A DNA stretch of 64,000 nucleotides, from NCBI RefSeq assembly GCF_001625565.1, contig NZ_AUXS01000097.1, positions 186,001 to 250,000 of the forward strand, in the 5' to 3' direction. Position numbers and translations under genes: made by a program. This document shows, in pieces, positions 30,726 through 40,795 of this stretch (positions are counted from its first letter, which is position 1; each line of letters opens with the position of its first letter). Origin of the DNA: Pseudoalteromonas luteoviolacea NCIMB 1944. Its GTDB lineage: Bacteria > Pseudomonadota > Gammaproteobacteria > Enterobacterales > Alteromonadaceae. Under the pieces are notes generated by a model that was given only the letters and a program-made list of their open reading frames with translations, did no database searches and was not told the DNA's origin.

Positions 30726-31883
30726 ATGGACTTTAATCTGAACGAAGATCAACAGGCATTCGCCGAAACCGCTTACCAATTTGCTATGACCGAACTTGCT
30801 CCTAATGCAGCGCGCTGGGACCAAGAGCATATTTTTCCTAAAGATGTTATCAAACAAGCAGGCGAGCTTGGTTTTTGTGGCCTTTACACGCCAGAAGAGG
30901 CGGGTGGTTTAGGCTTATCTCGCCTTGACTCAAGTATTATTTTTGAGCAGCTGTCTATGGGTTGTACAGCGACAACTGCGATGTTGACTATCCACAATAT
31001 GGCGACGTGGATGATTGCAAGCTTTGGTACTGACGAAGTGAAAAATCAGTATATGGACCAGCTGGTTATGGGTGAGTTGCTTGCATCATATTGCTTAACT
31101 GAACCAGGTTCAGGTTCAGACGCTGCATCACTGAAAACTAAAGCCGTATTAGAAGGCGATGAGTATATCCTGAACGGGTCGAAAATGTTTATCTCGGGCG
31201 CGGGCGAAACAGATGTTTTAGTGGTTATGGCGCGTACCGGTGAGGATGGCCCAAAAGGGATCTCTGCGTTTGTTGTTCCAGCTGATGCCGCTGGTGTTAT
31301 TTATGGTAAAGCCGAAGAGAAAATGGGTTGGAATGCACAGCCGACTCGTTTGATCACTTTTGAAGACGTTAGAATTCCCGCTGCGAACTTGATGGGCAAA
31401 GAAGGCGAAGGGTTCAAATTTGCCATGCAAGGCCTAGATGGTGGCCGCATTAATATCGCAACTTGTTCAATTGGTACTGCGCAACAGGCGTTGAATACTG
31501 CCAAAGAATACATGCAAGAGCGTCAGCAATTTGGCAAGCCACTGGCTGCTTTCCAAGCATTACAATTTAAAATTGCTGATATGAATACCGAACTTGTTGC
31601 GGCACGACAAATGGTGCGTTTGGCAGCATTTAAACTGGATAGCAATGATCCTGAAAAAACCACTTACTGTGCGATGGCAAAGCGCTTTGCAACCGATGTA
31701 GGTACTAAAGTGTGTGATGATGCCCTGCAAATCCATGGTGGTTATGGTTATATCAAAGAGTACCCACTTGAGCGCCATTTACGTGATGTACGCGTTCACC
31801 AAATCTTAGAGGGCACAAATGAGATCATGCGTGTGATCATTGCCCGTCGAATTTTAGCTGAAGGCGCTGCAAGCGTTTTATAA
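30726..31883 (+). CDS. Acyl-CoA dehydrogenase, probably isobutyryl-CoA dehydrogenase
   Basis: A 385-residue FAD-dependent enzyme. Features include CLTEPGSGSDAASLKT (FAD binding), YILNGSKMFISGAGE and the C-terminal catalytic Glu in QILEGTNEIMR. It resembles isobutyryl/short-branched-chain acyl-CoA dehydrogenases (ACAD8 type) and starts a gene run ending in 3-hydroxyisobutyryl-CoA hydrolase and mmsB, so oxidation of isobutyryl-CoA to methacrylyl-CoA is the likely step. AGAGAGG lies before ATG 30726; the 27-bp upstream open extension is not used. Confidence 0.9.
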   Translation: MDFNLNEDQQAFAETAYQFAMTELAPNAARWDQEHIFPKDVIKQAGELGFCGLYTPEEAGGLGLSRLDSSIIFEQLSMGCTATTAMLTIHNMATWMIASFGTDEVKNQYMDQLVMGELLASYCLTEPGSGSDAASLKTKAVLEGDEYILNGSKMFISGAGETDVLVVMARTGEDGPKGISAFVVPADAAGVIYGKAEEKMGWNAQPTRLITFEDVRIPAANLMGKEGEGFKFAMQGLDGGRINIATCSIGTAQQALNTAKEYMQERQQFGKPLAAFQALQFKIADMNTELVAARQMVRLAAFKLDSNDPEKTTYCAMAKRFATDVGTKVCDDALQIHGGYGYIKEYPLERHLRDVRVHQILEGTNEIMRVIIARRILAEGAASVL

Positions 31884-31894
31884 GGAGCGAATAA

Positions 31895-32671
31895 ATGTCT
31901 GCACAATTAAAACTTGAAAAACGTGGTCACATTGCAATTGTAACTATGTCTAATCCACCCGCGAATACTTGGACGCGTGATACATTGGTTGGCTTAAAAG
32001 AGCTGGTTAATGAACTAAACGCGGACAAAGAGATTTACTCTCTTGTTATCACAGGTGAAGGTGAAAAGTTCTTCTCAGCAGGCGCTGATTTGAATGTATT
32101 TGCAGATGGTGACAAAGGTGTTGCGGCTGACATGTCACGCGTCTTTGGCGAAGCATTTGAAACTCTGAGCAACTTCCGAGGCGTATCGATTGCAGCGATT
32201 AATGGCTTTGCAATGGGTGGCGGTCTAGAAGTCGCGTTGGCGTGTGATATTCGTATCGCAGAGGCGCAAGCACAAATGGCGTTACCAGAGGCAAAAGTGG
32301 GCTTACTTCCTTGTGCTGGTGGTACCCAGAATCTATCCTGGTTGGTCGGTGAAGGTTGGGCGAAGCGCATGATTTTATGCGGTGAGCGCCTTAAAGCTGA
32401 CAAAGCAGAAAAAATTGGCTTAGTTGAAGAAGTTGTTGAGCAAGGTCAGGCACTAGAAGCGGCTTTAGAGCTTGCAACAAAAGTAGAAGATCAAAGTCCT
32501 GTTGCAGTTACTGCGTGTAAGTCACTTATCCAAAAAGGCCGTACAGGTACCATCGATAGTGCACTGCCGTTAGAGCGTGAGTTATTCGTAACTTTATTTG
32601 ATACACAAGATCAAAAAGAAGGCGTCAACGCATTCTTAGAAAAGCGTAAAGCAAATTGGGTGAATGGCTAA
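31895..32671 (+). CDS. Enoyl-CoA hydratase (methacrylyl-CoA hydration)
   Basis: A 258-residue crotonase. The oxyanion-hole segment is FSAGADLNVFADGD, and both catalytic glutamates are present, in GGGLEVALACD and MALPEAKVGLLPCAGG. In this operon it should hydrate methacrylyl-CoA to 3-hydroxyisobutyryl-CoA and tiglyl-CoA to the isoleucine-pathway equivalent. AAGGAGCGA precedes the start. Its stop codon overlaps the next ATG in TAATG. Confidence 0.9.
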   Translation: MSAQLKLEKRGHIAIVTMSNPPANTWTRDTLVGLKELVNELNADKEIYSLVITGEGEKFFSAGADLNVFADGDKGVAADMSRVFGEAFETLSNFRGVSIAAINGFAMGGGLEVALACDIRIAEAQAQMALPEAKVGLLPCAGGTQNLSWLVGEGWAKRMILCGERLKADKAEKIGLVEEVVEQGQALEAALELATKVEDQSPVAVTACKSLIQKGRTGTIDSALPLERELFVTLFDTQDQKEGVNAFLEKRKANWVNG

Positions 32672-33810
32672 TGGTTGAATTACAGTTACTAAACCAAGAA
32701 GACGCGCCGGTCGTGTTTCAATTGGCGCACTGTAATAACGACATGAAGGTCGCAATTGCGACCTTAAATGCGCCAAAAGCGCTGAACGCGCTAAATTTAG
32801 ACATGATCCGCTTACTGGCTCCTCAGTTGAGTGAATGGTCGGCCGATGACAGCATTGCGATGGTGGTACTGAGAGGGTCGGGTGATAAGGCCTTCTGTGC
32901 TGGCGGCGATGTTGTCAGTTTATATAAAGCGATGGCAGCCGACGATGGAAATAACTTCCTCGAAACTTTCTTTAGCGAAGAGTACAAACTCGATTACCAA
33001 ATCCATAATTATGATAAGCCTATTCTACTTTGGGGTAATGGCATCATTATGGGGGGCGGTATGGGCCTGATGGCCGGGGCTAGTCACCGTGTGGTAACAG
33101 AAACGTCGCGTATTGCCATGCCTGAAATCACCATCGGTTTATATCCAGATGTGGGCGGCTCTTATTTCTTAAATAAAATGCCAGAAGGTGTTGGCCTGTT
33201 TTTAGGTTTAACAGGCGCTTCTGTGAATGCCAATGACGCTAAGTTTGTTGGTCTGGCAGATCACTTTATCAATGCTGATCACTTTGACATCTTGTTGCAT
33301 AACTTAAGTGAAGTAAATTGGGGTAAAACCAATGTGCTGAATCACGATAAATTGACACAACTATTATTGTCAATTGAAGAGGGCGCTCACTCACTGCCTA
33401 GTAGCGCGCTTAAGCCGCTAGCAAATGAGATTAAGAAGCTAGTGGATTTGCCAAATTTATCTGCGCAAGTAGAACATATTTTGTCCATTGACAGCAGCGA
33501 AAACAAATGGCTGAGCAAAGCTCAGGCGGGCCTAAAACACGGCTCACCGCTGAGTGCCGTATTAGTCAGTGAACAACTTAAGCGCCTTGCGGGCCAATCT
33601 TTAAAAGCTTGTTTTTCACAAGAGCTGGCGATGTCCGTTCACTGTGGAGAGGTGGGTGAATTTCAAGAGGGCGTGCGTGCATTATTGATAGATAAAGATG
33701 GCAAACCAAACTGGCGCTTTAAATCCATTGCTGATGTAGACGGTGATGTGATTGAGAGCTTCTTTGTACCTAAGTGGGATGACAAAAACCACCCATTGGC
33801 AACTATGTAA
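32671..33810 (+). CDS. 3-hydroxyisobutyryl-CoA hydrolase
   Basis: A 379-residue crotonase-fold thioesterase, longer than hydratases by a helical C-terminal domain, as in HIBCH. Marks are AFCAGGDVVSLYKA, WGNGIIMGGGMGLMAGASHRVV, and MPEITIGLYPDVGGSYFL with catalytic Glu and Asp. It releases free 3-hydroxyisobutyrate, a step special to valine degradation. ATG 32671 overlaps the upstream stop, so translation is coupled; the longer open frame starting inside the upstream gene is not used. Confidence 0.92.
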   Translation: MVELQLLNQEDAPVVFQLAHCNNDMKVAIATLNAPKALNALNLDMIRLLAPQLSEWSADDSIAMVVLRGSGDKAFCAGGDVVSLYKAMAADDGNNFLETFFSEEYKLDYQIHNYDKPILLWGNGIIMGGGMGLMAGASHRVVTETSRIAMPEITIGLYPDVGGSYFLNKMPEGVGLFLGLTGASVNANDAKFVGLADHFINADHFDILLHNLSEVNWGKTNVLNHDKLTQLLLSIEEGAHSLPSSALKPLANEIKKLVDLPNLSAQVEHILSIDSSENKWLSKAQAGLKHGSPLSAVLVSEQLKRLAGQSLKACFSQELAMSVHCGEVGEFQEGVRALLIDKDGKPNWRFKSIADVDGDVIESFFVPKWDDKNHPLATM

Positions 33811-33820
33811 GGAAATAAAA

Positions 33821-34711
33821 ATGGCAAAAGTTGGATTTATTGGCCTAGGTAATATGGGTGGCCCAATGGCCGCAAACTTAGTGAAAGCTGGTCACAGTGT
33901 GACGGTATTTGACCTTAATGAAGAAGTTGTAAATCAACTAGTTGAACAAGGTGCTAGCGCCGCCACAAAAGTATCTGATACCTGTACAGGTGCAGACTTT
34001 GTGATCAGCATGTTGCCAGCTGGCAAACATGTTCGCTCAATTTATACTGGCGAAGATGGATTAATCAACTACCTTAGTAAGTCGGCACTGGTTATTGACT
34101 GTTCGACAATAGACGCAGAGTCCGCCCAATTTGTTGGTAAAGAGCTGGCAAATGCAGGCGTGTCTTTTGTTGATGCACCAGTGTCTGGGGGTGTGGCCGG
34201 AGCTGCTGCTGGGACGTTGACTTTCATTGTAGGTGGACGCGACGAAGATTTTGCCAAAGCGCACACAGTGTTGAAGGATATGGGTAAAAATATCTATCAC
34301 GCTGGGGACATAGGTGCCGGGCAGGTCGCAAAAATTTGTAATAACATGCTGCTGTCAATCTTAATGGCAGGGACCAGCGAAGCACTCCAAATGGGTGTAG
34401 ATCACGGCTTAGACCCCAAAGTATTGAGTGAGATTATGCTCAATAGCTCTGGGCGCAATTGGACACTTGAAGTGTATAACCCATGCCCGAATGTACTGGA
34501 CAATGTTCCTTCTTCAAATGAGTACAAACCGGGCTTTATGGTGGATTTGATGGCAAAAGACTTAGGACTTGCAATGCAAGCCGCTCAGCAGACAAATTCA
34601 GCCACCCCAATGGGCGCACTGGCTAAAAATCTTTATAACCTAATGCAAAACCAAGGCAAAGGGGCGGAAGATTTTAGTGCGATATTTAAACTTTTCTCTG
34701 AAAAGTCTTAA
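33821..34711 (+). CDS. mmsB: 3-hydroxyisobutyrate dehydrogenase
   Basis: A 296-residue beta-hydroxyacid dehydrogenase that oxidises 3-hydroxyisobutyrate to methylmalonate semialdehyde, the MmsA substrate. The NAD-binding motif is VGFIGLGNMGGPMA; substrate-binding DAPVSGGVAGAAAGTLT and the catalytic lysine motif KICNNMLL are intact. AAGGAAATAAAA precedes ATG 33821, 10 bp past the hydrolase gene. Confidence 0.95.
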   Translation: MAKVGFIGLGNMGGPMAANLVKAGHSVTVFDLNEEVVNQLVEQGASAATKVSDTCTGADFVISMLPAGKHVRSIYTGEDGLINYLSKSALVIDCSTIDAESAQFVGKELANAGVSFVDAPVSGGVAGAAAGTLTFIVGGRDEDFAKAHTVLKDMGKNIYHAGDIGAGQVAKICNNMLLSILMAGTSEALQMGVDHGLDPKVLSEIMLNSSGRNWTLEVYNPCPNVLDNVPSSNEYKPGFMVDLMAKDLGLAMQAAQQTNSATPMGALAKNLYNLMQNQGKGAEDFSAIFKLFSEKS

Positions 34712-34735
34712 AACGTAAAGGTTTAAAATTTAGTT

Positions 34736-35497
34736 ATGAATGTAGAAAATAAAACGGTTGTAATTACAGGTGGTGCACAGGGCTTAGGTCTTGCAATGGC
34801 ACATAAAATGGCAAGTTTGGGCGCAAATCTAGCGCTTGTTGATATGCAAGAAGAAGTTTTGCAAGAAGCAGTAGAAGAACTTAGCCAATTTGATGTAACC
34901 GTTAGAACTTATGTTGCGAATGTCAGTATCGAGAGCAATGTAGAAGAAGTATTTGATAAAATCGTTGAAGATTTTGGCTCGTTATCTGTACTGATCAACA
35001 ACGCGGGCATTTTACGTGATGGATTGTTTGTAAAAGTAAAAGACGGTGAAGTGGTTAAAAAGATGTCTCTTGATCAATTCCAGTCTTTAATGGATGTGAA
35101 TCTCACTGGTGTATTCCTGTGCGGACGAGAAGCGGCTGTTAAAATGATTGAGGCAGATCAAGGTGGCGTTATTATTAACATGTCCAGCGTGGCGCGTGCG
35201 GGTAATATCGGCCAAACTAACTACTCGGCAGCAAAAGCGGGTGTAGTAGCAATGACGACAACATGGGCGAAAGAGTTAGGTCGCTATGGTATTCGTGTCG
35301 GCGCAATTGCACCTGGTGTTATTCGCACTAAGATGACTGATGCGATGAAGCCTGAAGCGAAAGAGCGTCTGGTTAAGATGAAGCCTGTTGGCCGTTTAGG
35401 CGAAGCGCAAGAAATAGCCCACACGGCACAATTTATCATTGAAAATGAGTTCTTTACAGGTCGAGTTGTTGAAATTGACGGCGGTATTCGACTTTAA
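34736..35497 (+). CDS. SDR-family 3-hydroxyacyl-CoA dehydrogenase-like protein
   Basis: A 253-residue short-chain dehydrogenase: [10 protein letters not shown] cofactor loop, NNAGILRDG, catalytic Ser in NMSSVARAG and YSAAK. Its position at the end of the valine/isoleucine operon suggests oxidation of 2-methyl-3-hydroxybutyryl-CoA (isoleucine pathway), whose product the thiolase at the head of the plus-strand genes would cleave. Sequence alone does not prove this; many FabG-like proteins look similar. A strong terminator follows. Confidence 0.8.
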   Translation: MNVENKTVVITGGAQGLGLAMAHKMASLGANLALVDMQEEVLQEAVEELSQFDVTVRTYVANVSIESNVEEVFDKIVEDFGSLSVLINNAGILRDGLFVKVKDGEVVKKMSLDQFQSLMDVNLTGVFLCGREAAVKMIEADQGGVIINMSSVARAGNIGQTNYSAAKAGVVAMTTTWAKELGRYGIRVGAIAPGVIRTKMTDAMKPEAKERLVKMKPVGRLGEAQEIAHTAQFIIENEFFTGRVVEIDGGIRL

Positions 35498-35601
35498 AAA
35501 AATTCGAGTGTTTTCGTTATTTTGTCATAAAATATCGTTAATATTCAAAGTATTCGCATACTTATGTTCCTTTATCTTCGAAAGAAGAGAGTGTGTTGAA
35601 T

Positions 35602-35640
35602 AAAGCGGTGGGGGTGTGTCCCGCCGCTTTTTTATTTTTA
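35602..35640 (+). terminator. Terminator of the mms/acyl-CoA operon
   Basis: AAAGCGGTGGG (35602-35612) and CCCGCCGCTTT (35620-35630), 7-nt loop with one G-T pair, followed by a T-rich run. It lies 105 bp past the last operon gene. Confidence 0.9.
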
Positions 35641-35743
35641 GACTGCTATATTTAACACTTTATTCGTTTTTACTCTTTTGATTGCAACGAGTTATCCTGA
35701 CTCAAATTATAATTCTTATTATTAAATTGACCGGACGTCTATC

Positions 35744-36277
35744 ATGATACAGAAGTTACTTCTTCTAATTGTATTGATCACACTACTACCTGCGTGCCAA
35801 TCTAATCGCGCCATTATTAAAGATATTGATGCGATTCATAAGCAGGAAACAAAGGGTATCAAGCTCTACCATCAAAAAGCATATCCAGAGGCATTTGAGG
35901 CGCTTAGTGAGCTCGCTACATGGGGCTATAAGGATGCACAATATTACTTGGCATTTATGTTTTTAAAAGGCCAGTACGTTGAACAGTCAACGATAATTGG
36001 TATGGGGTGGCTAGGTGTGGCTGCCGAGTCCGGTATTGAAGAGTGGGTAAATTTTTATGATGCGCTCTATGTCAAGGCAACGCCTCAGATGCAACATAAA
36101 ATAGACAAAGTGGTTGCGCATTACAAACGTAAATTTGGTTTGAAAGCGCAATTTGTAACTTGTCGAAATTCAATAAGCGTTGGCTCAAATAAAGTGGCTA
36201 CGAAATGTACCAAAGAAGATAAAATATCTAAAGTCTACCCCCTAGATCTGAACGAAGCGCAACTCAGTCTCGAATAG
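35744..36277 (+). CDS. Lipoprotein with a Sel1/TPR-like segment
   Basis: A 177-residue protein with a lipoprotein signal ending LLPAC (Cys18). Residues about 40-100 look like a Sel1-type repeat pair (YHQKAYPEAFEALSELATWG, YKDAQYYLAFMFLKGQYVEQ, then GWLGVAAESG). Such repeats mediate protein contacts, so it is probably an envelope accessory factor of unknown role. The C-terminus carries two Cys (TCRNS, TKCTK) that could form a disulfide. It is monocistronic. Confidence 0.75.
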   Translation: MIQKLLLLIVLITLLPACQSNRAIIKDIDAIHKQETKGIKLYHQKAYPEAFEALSELATWGYKDAQYYLAFMFLKGQYVEQSTIIGMGWLGVAAESGIEEWVNFYDALYVKATPQMQHKIDKVVAHYKRKFGLKAQFVTCRNSISVGSNKVATKCTKEDKISKVYPLDLNEAQLSLE

Positions 36278-36517
36278 TTATTTGCACAAAGATATAGCAA
36301 TCAAAGCATTTATAGAAGTTACTGTGGTTGATTAATATACGTTTATTGGGTCATATAGTTATATATTAGACACTTAGTTTTTTGTTTCAATCAGAGTGTA
36401 ACCTTCTGCTTTATATGTTTTTAATTGTATTTCTCCTGACGGTTTCCTGATAAAAGAGTTTGTTCACTGGATGGATGGCTCAGGCCGTTATACAAAGAAG
36501 GCACAGGAGGAAAAACT

Positions 36518-38563
36518 ATGAAAAAAACGAATGTGATTGTAACCTTATGTGTTGCAACAACCTGTGCGCTTAATACATTTATGACCCAAGCAAGCAGTGA
36601 AAAGTATTTACAGCCTGAAGATTACTTTGAGCTTAAGTATGTTGATCAGATTGATATATCAGACAGCCGAAACGATATCTATTTCGTAAAAAACCAGTTT
36701 GATAGAGTCAATGATAAAAAACTAAGCCAAGTATGGTTTTACCACAATGCCACACAAACACTACAGCCTGTGGATACAGGGACCTATACCAGTTTCGCAC
36801 CGTCTCTCAGCCCAGATCAAAATACGCTGGCCTATATTGCAAGCAAAGAAGGCAATAAGGCACGTATTCACTTTAAAGACCTCGAAAGTGGTCAATTGAC
36901 TTATACCCAGTGGTATGAGGGTATACCGAATAACTTAACTTGGTCACCAGACAATCAATCGGTTGCATTTACGATGTTTGTTGAACAGCGGATAAACTCG
37001 CCAATACCACTATCCTCAAAGCCACACAATGCGAACTGGGCCCCTGAGCCAAAACTGATCCAATCTACTCGATATCGACTTGATGGTACGGGATATTTGA
37101 AATCGGGTGCGAGTCAAATATTCATGCAATCAGTGAGAGAGTCTTCCCCTAAGCAGATTACTTCAGGTAAGTATAGTCATACTGGTAAACTCAGTTTTGC
37201 AAAGGACGGACGCGGTATTTATTTGTCCGCTAAACGTTACGCAGAACCGGCGCTCTCACATTTCAATACCAATATTTATTATTTGGATTTAGCAACACAT
37301 AAGATTTCTGGCGTTGTTGAGCGTAAGGGCCCAGACGATATGCCAACAGTATCACCCGATGGTCGTTATCTGGCTTTTATTGGCTATGATGACAACGGCA
37401 TGATTTATCAAAACAAAGAGCTGTATATCAAGGATTTGCGAAGTGGTGAAACCAAAGCGCTGACTACGGGGCTTGATAGGAGCGTTTCACAATTACAGTG
37501 GAAATACGACAGCTCCGGTATTTATTTCAGCTATGACAATCAAGGAAAAACACATCTCGGTTACAGCGGATTAAAAGGTGATTTTAGAGTGCTGACTGAG
37601 CAGTTGGGGAACATGACTTCGGGTCGCCCATATGCTGGAGGGGAATTTGATGTTGCCGGAAATGGTATGGTGGCATTTTCATTGGCTGATACTCAAAGAC
37701 CGCCTGAATTAGCTACTCTACAGGGAAGAACGGTAGATAAAATCAGCGATTTTAATGGAACTTTTCTGGATAACATTAAGCTTGGTAAAGTTGAAGAGCT
37801 ATGGGTTAATTCGGGACATGATAACCGCCCAATACAGGGGTGGGTTATTTATCCGCCAAGTTTTGACAAAAATAAAAAATACCCTTTAGTGCTAGAAATA
37901 CATGGCGGACCGATGGCCAACTATGGACCGCATTTTACAGCAGAGCTACAGGTGCTTGCGGCAAAAGGCTACGTGGTTCTGTATATGAATCCAAGAGGCA
38001 GTGATTCATATGGCAACGAATTTGCGCAGCTGATCCACAATAACTTTCCCAATCATGAGCATGATGATTTAACCAGTGGTGTAGAGTACTTGATTGAGCG
38101 TGGTTTTATTGACGAAAAGCGACAGTACGTTATGGGCGGCTCAGGGGGCGGTATGATAGCAACTTGGATGTTAGGTAAGACACAGCGGTTTGCTGCTGCG
38201 GCCATAATGAAGCCAGCGGTAAATTTATATAGTTTTGTGTTGACGTCTGACTTTTACCCGATGTTTACGCAATATTGGTTTAATGGCAAACCTTGGGAAA
38301 ATACAGCGCATTATTTAAAGCATTCCCCTATAACATACATGGATAATATAAAAACCCCGAGTTTGTTAATGACAGGGGAGGCGGATTACCGAACACCAAT
38401 TTCTGAAACGGAGCAATTTTACCAAGCGCTTAAGTTACAAAATATCGACACAGCGATGGTAAGAATGCCAAACATGAGCCACGCGCTGACCGCTAGGCCC
38501 TCATATTTGCAGCAAAAGTTAGAGTATATCCTTTGGTGGTTTGAGCGTTATGAGCGGGATTGA
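36518..38563 (+). CDS. S9-family prolyl oligopeptidase-like serine peptidase, secreted
   Basis: A 681-residue protein with a cleavable-type signal peptide (residues 1-26), a WD40/TolB-like beta-propeller (about 40-400) with repeated SPDQNTLAYIA, SPDNQSVAFTM and SPDGRYLAFIG blades, and a C-terminal alpha/beta hydrolase domain. The catalytic triad is Ser in GGSGGGM, Asp in GEADYRTP and His in MSHAL. It is close to acylaminoacyl-peptidase/dipeptidyl-peptidase-like S9C enzymes. The start follows a perfect AGGAGG. It is likely periplasmic and involved in peptide scavenging. Confidence 0.9.
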   Translation: MKKTNVIVTLCVATTCALNTFMTQASSEKYLQPEDYFELKYVDQIDISDSRNDIYFVKNQFDRVNDKKLSQVWFYHNATQTLQPVDTGTYTSFAPSLSPDQNTLAYIASKEGNKARIHFKDLESGQLTYTQWYEGIPNNLTWSPDNQSVAFTMFVEQRINSPIPLSSKPHNANWAPEPKLIQSTRYRLDGTGYLKSGASQIFMQSVRESSPKQITSGKYSHTGKLSFAKDGRGIYLSAKRYAEPALSHFNTNIYYLDLATHKISGVVERKGPDDMPTVSPDGRYLAFIGYDDNGMIYQNKELYIKDLRSGETKALTTGLDRSVSQLQWKYDSSGIYFSYDNQGKTHLGYSGLKGDFRVLTEQLGNMTSGRPYAGGEFDVAGNGMVAFSLADTQRPPELATLQGRTVDKISDFNGTFLDNIKLGKVEELWVNSGHDNRPIQGWVIYPPSFDKNKKYPLVLEIHGGPMANYGPHFTAELQVLAAKGYVVLYMNPRGSDSYGNEFAQLIHNNFPNHEHDDLTSGVEYLIERGFIDEKRQYVMGGSGGGMIATWMLGKTQRFAAAAIMKPAVNLYSFVLTSDFYPMFTQYWFNGKPWENTAHYLKHSPITYMDNIKTPSLLMTGEADYRTPISETEQFYQALKLQNIDTAMVRMPNMSHALTARPSYLQQKLEYILWWFERYERD

Positions 38564-38584
38564 AACGTAATGTCATCCAAAGCA

Positions 38585-38650
38585 GTTGTTGCTTGCGTCG
38601 CTCAGTGCTCCGCGAGCAACAACGAAAGACACCGACTAATAAGTGTCTTT
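38585..38650. terminator. Paired hairpins between converging genes
   Basis: First hairpin: GTTGTTGCTTGCG (38585-38597) with CGCGAGCAACAAC (38611-38623), 13 bp with one G-T pair. Second: AAAGACAC (38625-38632) with GTGTCTTT (38643-38650), which overlaps the minus-strand stop codon. Together they probably end transcription from both sides. Confidence 0.6.
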
Positions 38651-39853
38651 TAGTTCGGTCGTAACTTTAATTTCATTGTGCAGTGTTTTATGTACCGGGC
38701 ACTTATCTGCAATGCGCAAGAGTTTTTGCTTTTGTTCGGAGGTTAAGTCACCTTCTAACTCTATCTCTCGTGATATATGCTCAGCGTAACTGTTGTTGTC
38801 GTCGCAGTTATCGCAGTCCTGATGATGGTTTTTTTGGTGGTGTAAAGTCACTTTAATGTCTTTTACTGGCAGCTTTTTGTAATTTGCATACATGCGCATC
38901 GTCATCACAGTGCAGGTGCCAAGGGCTGCTAACAAGTGCTCATAAGGGTCTGGTCCAAGATTTTTCCCACCGACGTGAGTCGGCTCATCGGCCAACCATG
39001 TATGACTATCACTGACAACATTTAAGGTAAACTTATGGTCTCTTTCACTTACGACTAGATGGCCGTTTTCAACAGCCTCTGTTTCAGCTTTGGGCTCAGG
39101 ATGAGGCGTAATGTACTTACTAACCCATCCAGAAATCGCAGTTGCTGCGTATTCAGAATCACTTGCCTTACTGAGTAAGTGGTCTGCACTATCCAAAGAT
39201 ATAAAGCTTTTCGGGTGCTTCTCTTTGGAATAAATGGCTTCTGCTTGCTCAATGCTCACGACGTCGTCGACAGGGCTATGCATTACTAGGAGCGCCTTTT
39301 TATTTAAAGTATTTTGCTGTGTTTTATGGGCTGCTAAGTCATCCAAAAACTGTTTTTTTATACTAAATGTACGCATACCTAGCTGGACTTGCGCTTCGCC
39401 AGTTTGGTTGATTTGATCGACATGCGCTGAAAAATTGTGGACCACGTGGTGTGCATTGGCGGGGGCTCCAATAGTAACAACTGCGCTGACTTCTTCAATT
39501 TGGTTGGCAGCGGCCAAAACCGCTGCGCCGCCTAAGCTATGGCCGATGAGAATTTGCGGTGCATATAAGCGCTGGCGTAAATATTCTGCTGCAGCATACA
39601 AATCATCTAGGTTAGATGAAAAGTTACTATTGGCAAAGTCGCCATCGCTATTACCTAGCCCTGTAAAATCAAACCGCAGTACAGCATATCCTTCTTTTAC
39701 CAAAGCTCTAGATATACGCGATGCTGCTGCGATGTCTTTTGTGCAGGTAAAGCAATGAGCGAAAAGTGCAACCGCTTTGATATGGCCGCTCGGGCGCTCA
39801 AGCAGGCCCGCAAGGGTGTTCCCATTACTAATAAACTCGACTTTTTCTCTCAT
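38636..39853 (-). CDS. Bifunctional alpha/beta hydrolase-OsmC family protein
   Basis: A 405-residue natural fusion. Residues 1-255 are an alpha/beta hydrolase with nucleophile elbow [14 protein letters not shown] oxyanion strand, Asp in HSPVDDVVS and His in SADHLLS. Residues about 270-405 are an OsmC/Ohr-type domain with the [24 protein letters not shown] helix and the second Cys in DKCPVHKTL. OsmC domains reduce organic hydroperoxides through these two Cys. The fusion is known in proteobacteria, substrate unknown. It lies 57 bp downstream of the pirin gene and may share its transcript. Confidence 0.9.
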   Translation of the reverse strand: MREKVEFISNGNTLAGLLERPSGHIKAVALFAHCFTCTKDIAAASRISRALVKEGYAVLRFDFTGLGNSDGDFANSNFSSNLDDLYAAAEYLRQRLYAPQILIGHSLGGAAVLAAANQIEEVSAVVTIGAPANAHHVVHNFSAHVDQINQTGEAQVQLGMRTFSIKKQFLDDLAAHKTQQNTLNKKALLVMHSPVDDVVSIEQAEAIYSKEKHPKSFISLDSADHLLSKASDSEYAATAISGWVSKYITPHPEPKAETEAVENGHLVVSERDHKFTLNVVSDSHTWLADEPTHVGGKNLGPDPYEHLLAALGTCTVMTMRMYANYKKLPVKDIKVTLHHQKNHHQDCDNCDDNNSYAEHISREIELEGDLTSEQKQKLLRIADKCPVHKTLHNEIKVTTELKDTY

Positions 39854-39910
39854 GATGTTGTCCGTTTTTGAATAGGCTAAAAACTCACCTTAAATAAGAT
39901 TTGAGTGTAT

Positions 39911-40795
39911 TTACAAAGTGCGCTTTGTGGGCAAGGGCACATACTCAAGATTGTCATACTTAATACTAGGAAAATCACCTTGCTGCCAATCTCGCTTCGC
40001 TTGTTCTATACGATCTTTACTAAATGACACAAAATTCCAATGTATATATGGCACGTTCTCCCATTTATCGCCACCTAGCAAGACCAGACGCGCATTTTTT
40101 GACACTGAAATGGTTTTGTCTGAGGCTGCAAGTAGCACAAAGTCGCCAGGGTTATAGGTTTGGCCTGCGACTTTAACTTCTCCATAAATCAAATAAATTG
40201 CCGTTTCTTGCTTCGGATTAGGGACCTCTAGCTGATTTTGTGCTGACGCGATGATATCGACATAAAACATTGGAGAATAAGTAGCTATAGGTGATTGAAG
40301 TCCATACGCTTCTCCGGCGATCACTCTTTTCATTACTCCCTTGTGTGTTATCTGTGGCAAGTCGTGTCTACTGATATGCTCAAAGCTAGGCTCTATGTCG
40401 CTATAATGTTCAGGCAATGCGACCCACAATTGCAAGCCATTCAGATTATGCTGGCTAGCCCGAGTTTCAAAGCTTTCTCTTTCTGAATGCACTATTCCTT
40501 TACCTGCAGTCATCCAGTTGACATCGCCGGGGGTGATTTCAATACAATTGCCCAGTGAATCTCGGTGTAGTATTTGGCCTTCGATTAAATAGGTTAGTGT
40601 CGATAAACCGATATGGGGGTGAGGTTGAACTTCAATGCCTTCACCGACAGGAAAGCTTGTTGGGCCCATATGATCGAAAAAGATAAATGGGCCAACCATG
40701 CGCTTTTTCATATGCGGTAGTAGTCGGTTGACGGTCAATCCGCCAATATCATATGTGGTTGAATTGAGCAATTGAGCCACGGTATGAAACTCCAT
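39911..40795 (-). CDS. Pirin family protein
   Basis: A 294-residue double-cupin protein. The N-terminal pirin signature is clear: GPFIFFDHMGPTSFPVGEG, VQPHPHIGLSTLTYLIEGQI and WMTAGKGIVHSE, which contain the metal-binding His residues and a Glu. The C-terminal cupin matches the family. Some pirins have quercetinase activity or act as redox cofactors; function here is undefined. It is followed by the OsmC fusion, so both may respond to oxidants. Confidence 0.92.
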   Translation of the reverse strand: MEFHTVAQLLNSTTYDIGGLTVNRLLPHMKKRMVGPFIFFDHMGPTSFPVGEGIEVQPHPHIGLSTLTYLIEGQILHRDSLGNCIEITPGDVNWMTAGKGIVHSERESFETRASQHNLNGLQLWVALPEHYSDIEPSFEHISRHDLPQITHKGVMKRVIAGEAYGLQSPIATYSPMFYVDIIASAQNQLEVPNPKQETAIYLIYGEVKVAGQTYNPGDFVLLAASDKTISVSKNARLVLLGGDKWENVPYIHWNFVSFSKDRIEQAKRDWQQGDFPSIKYDNLEYVPLPTKRTL

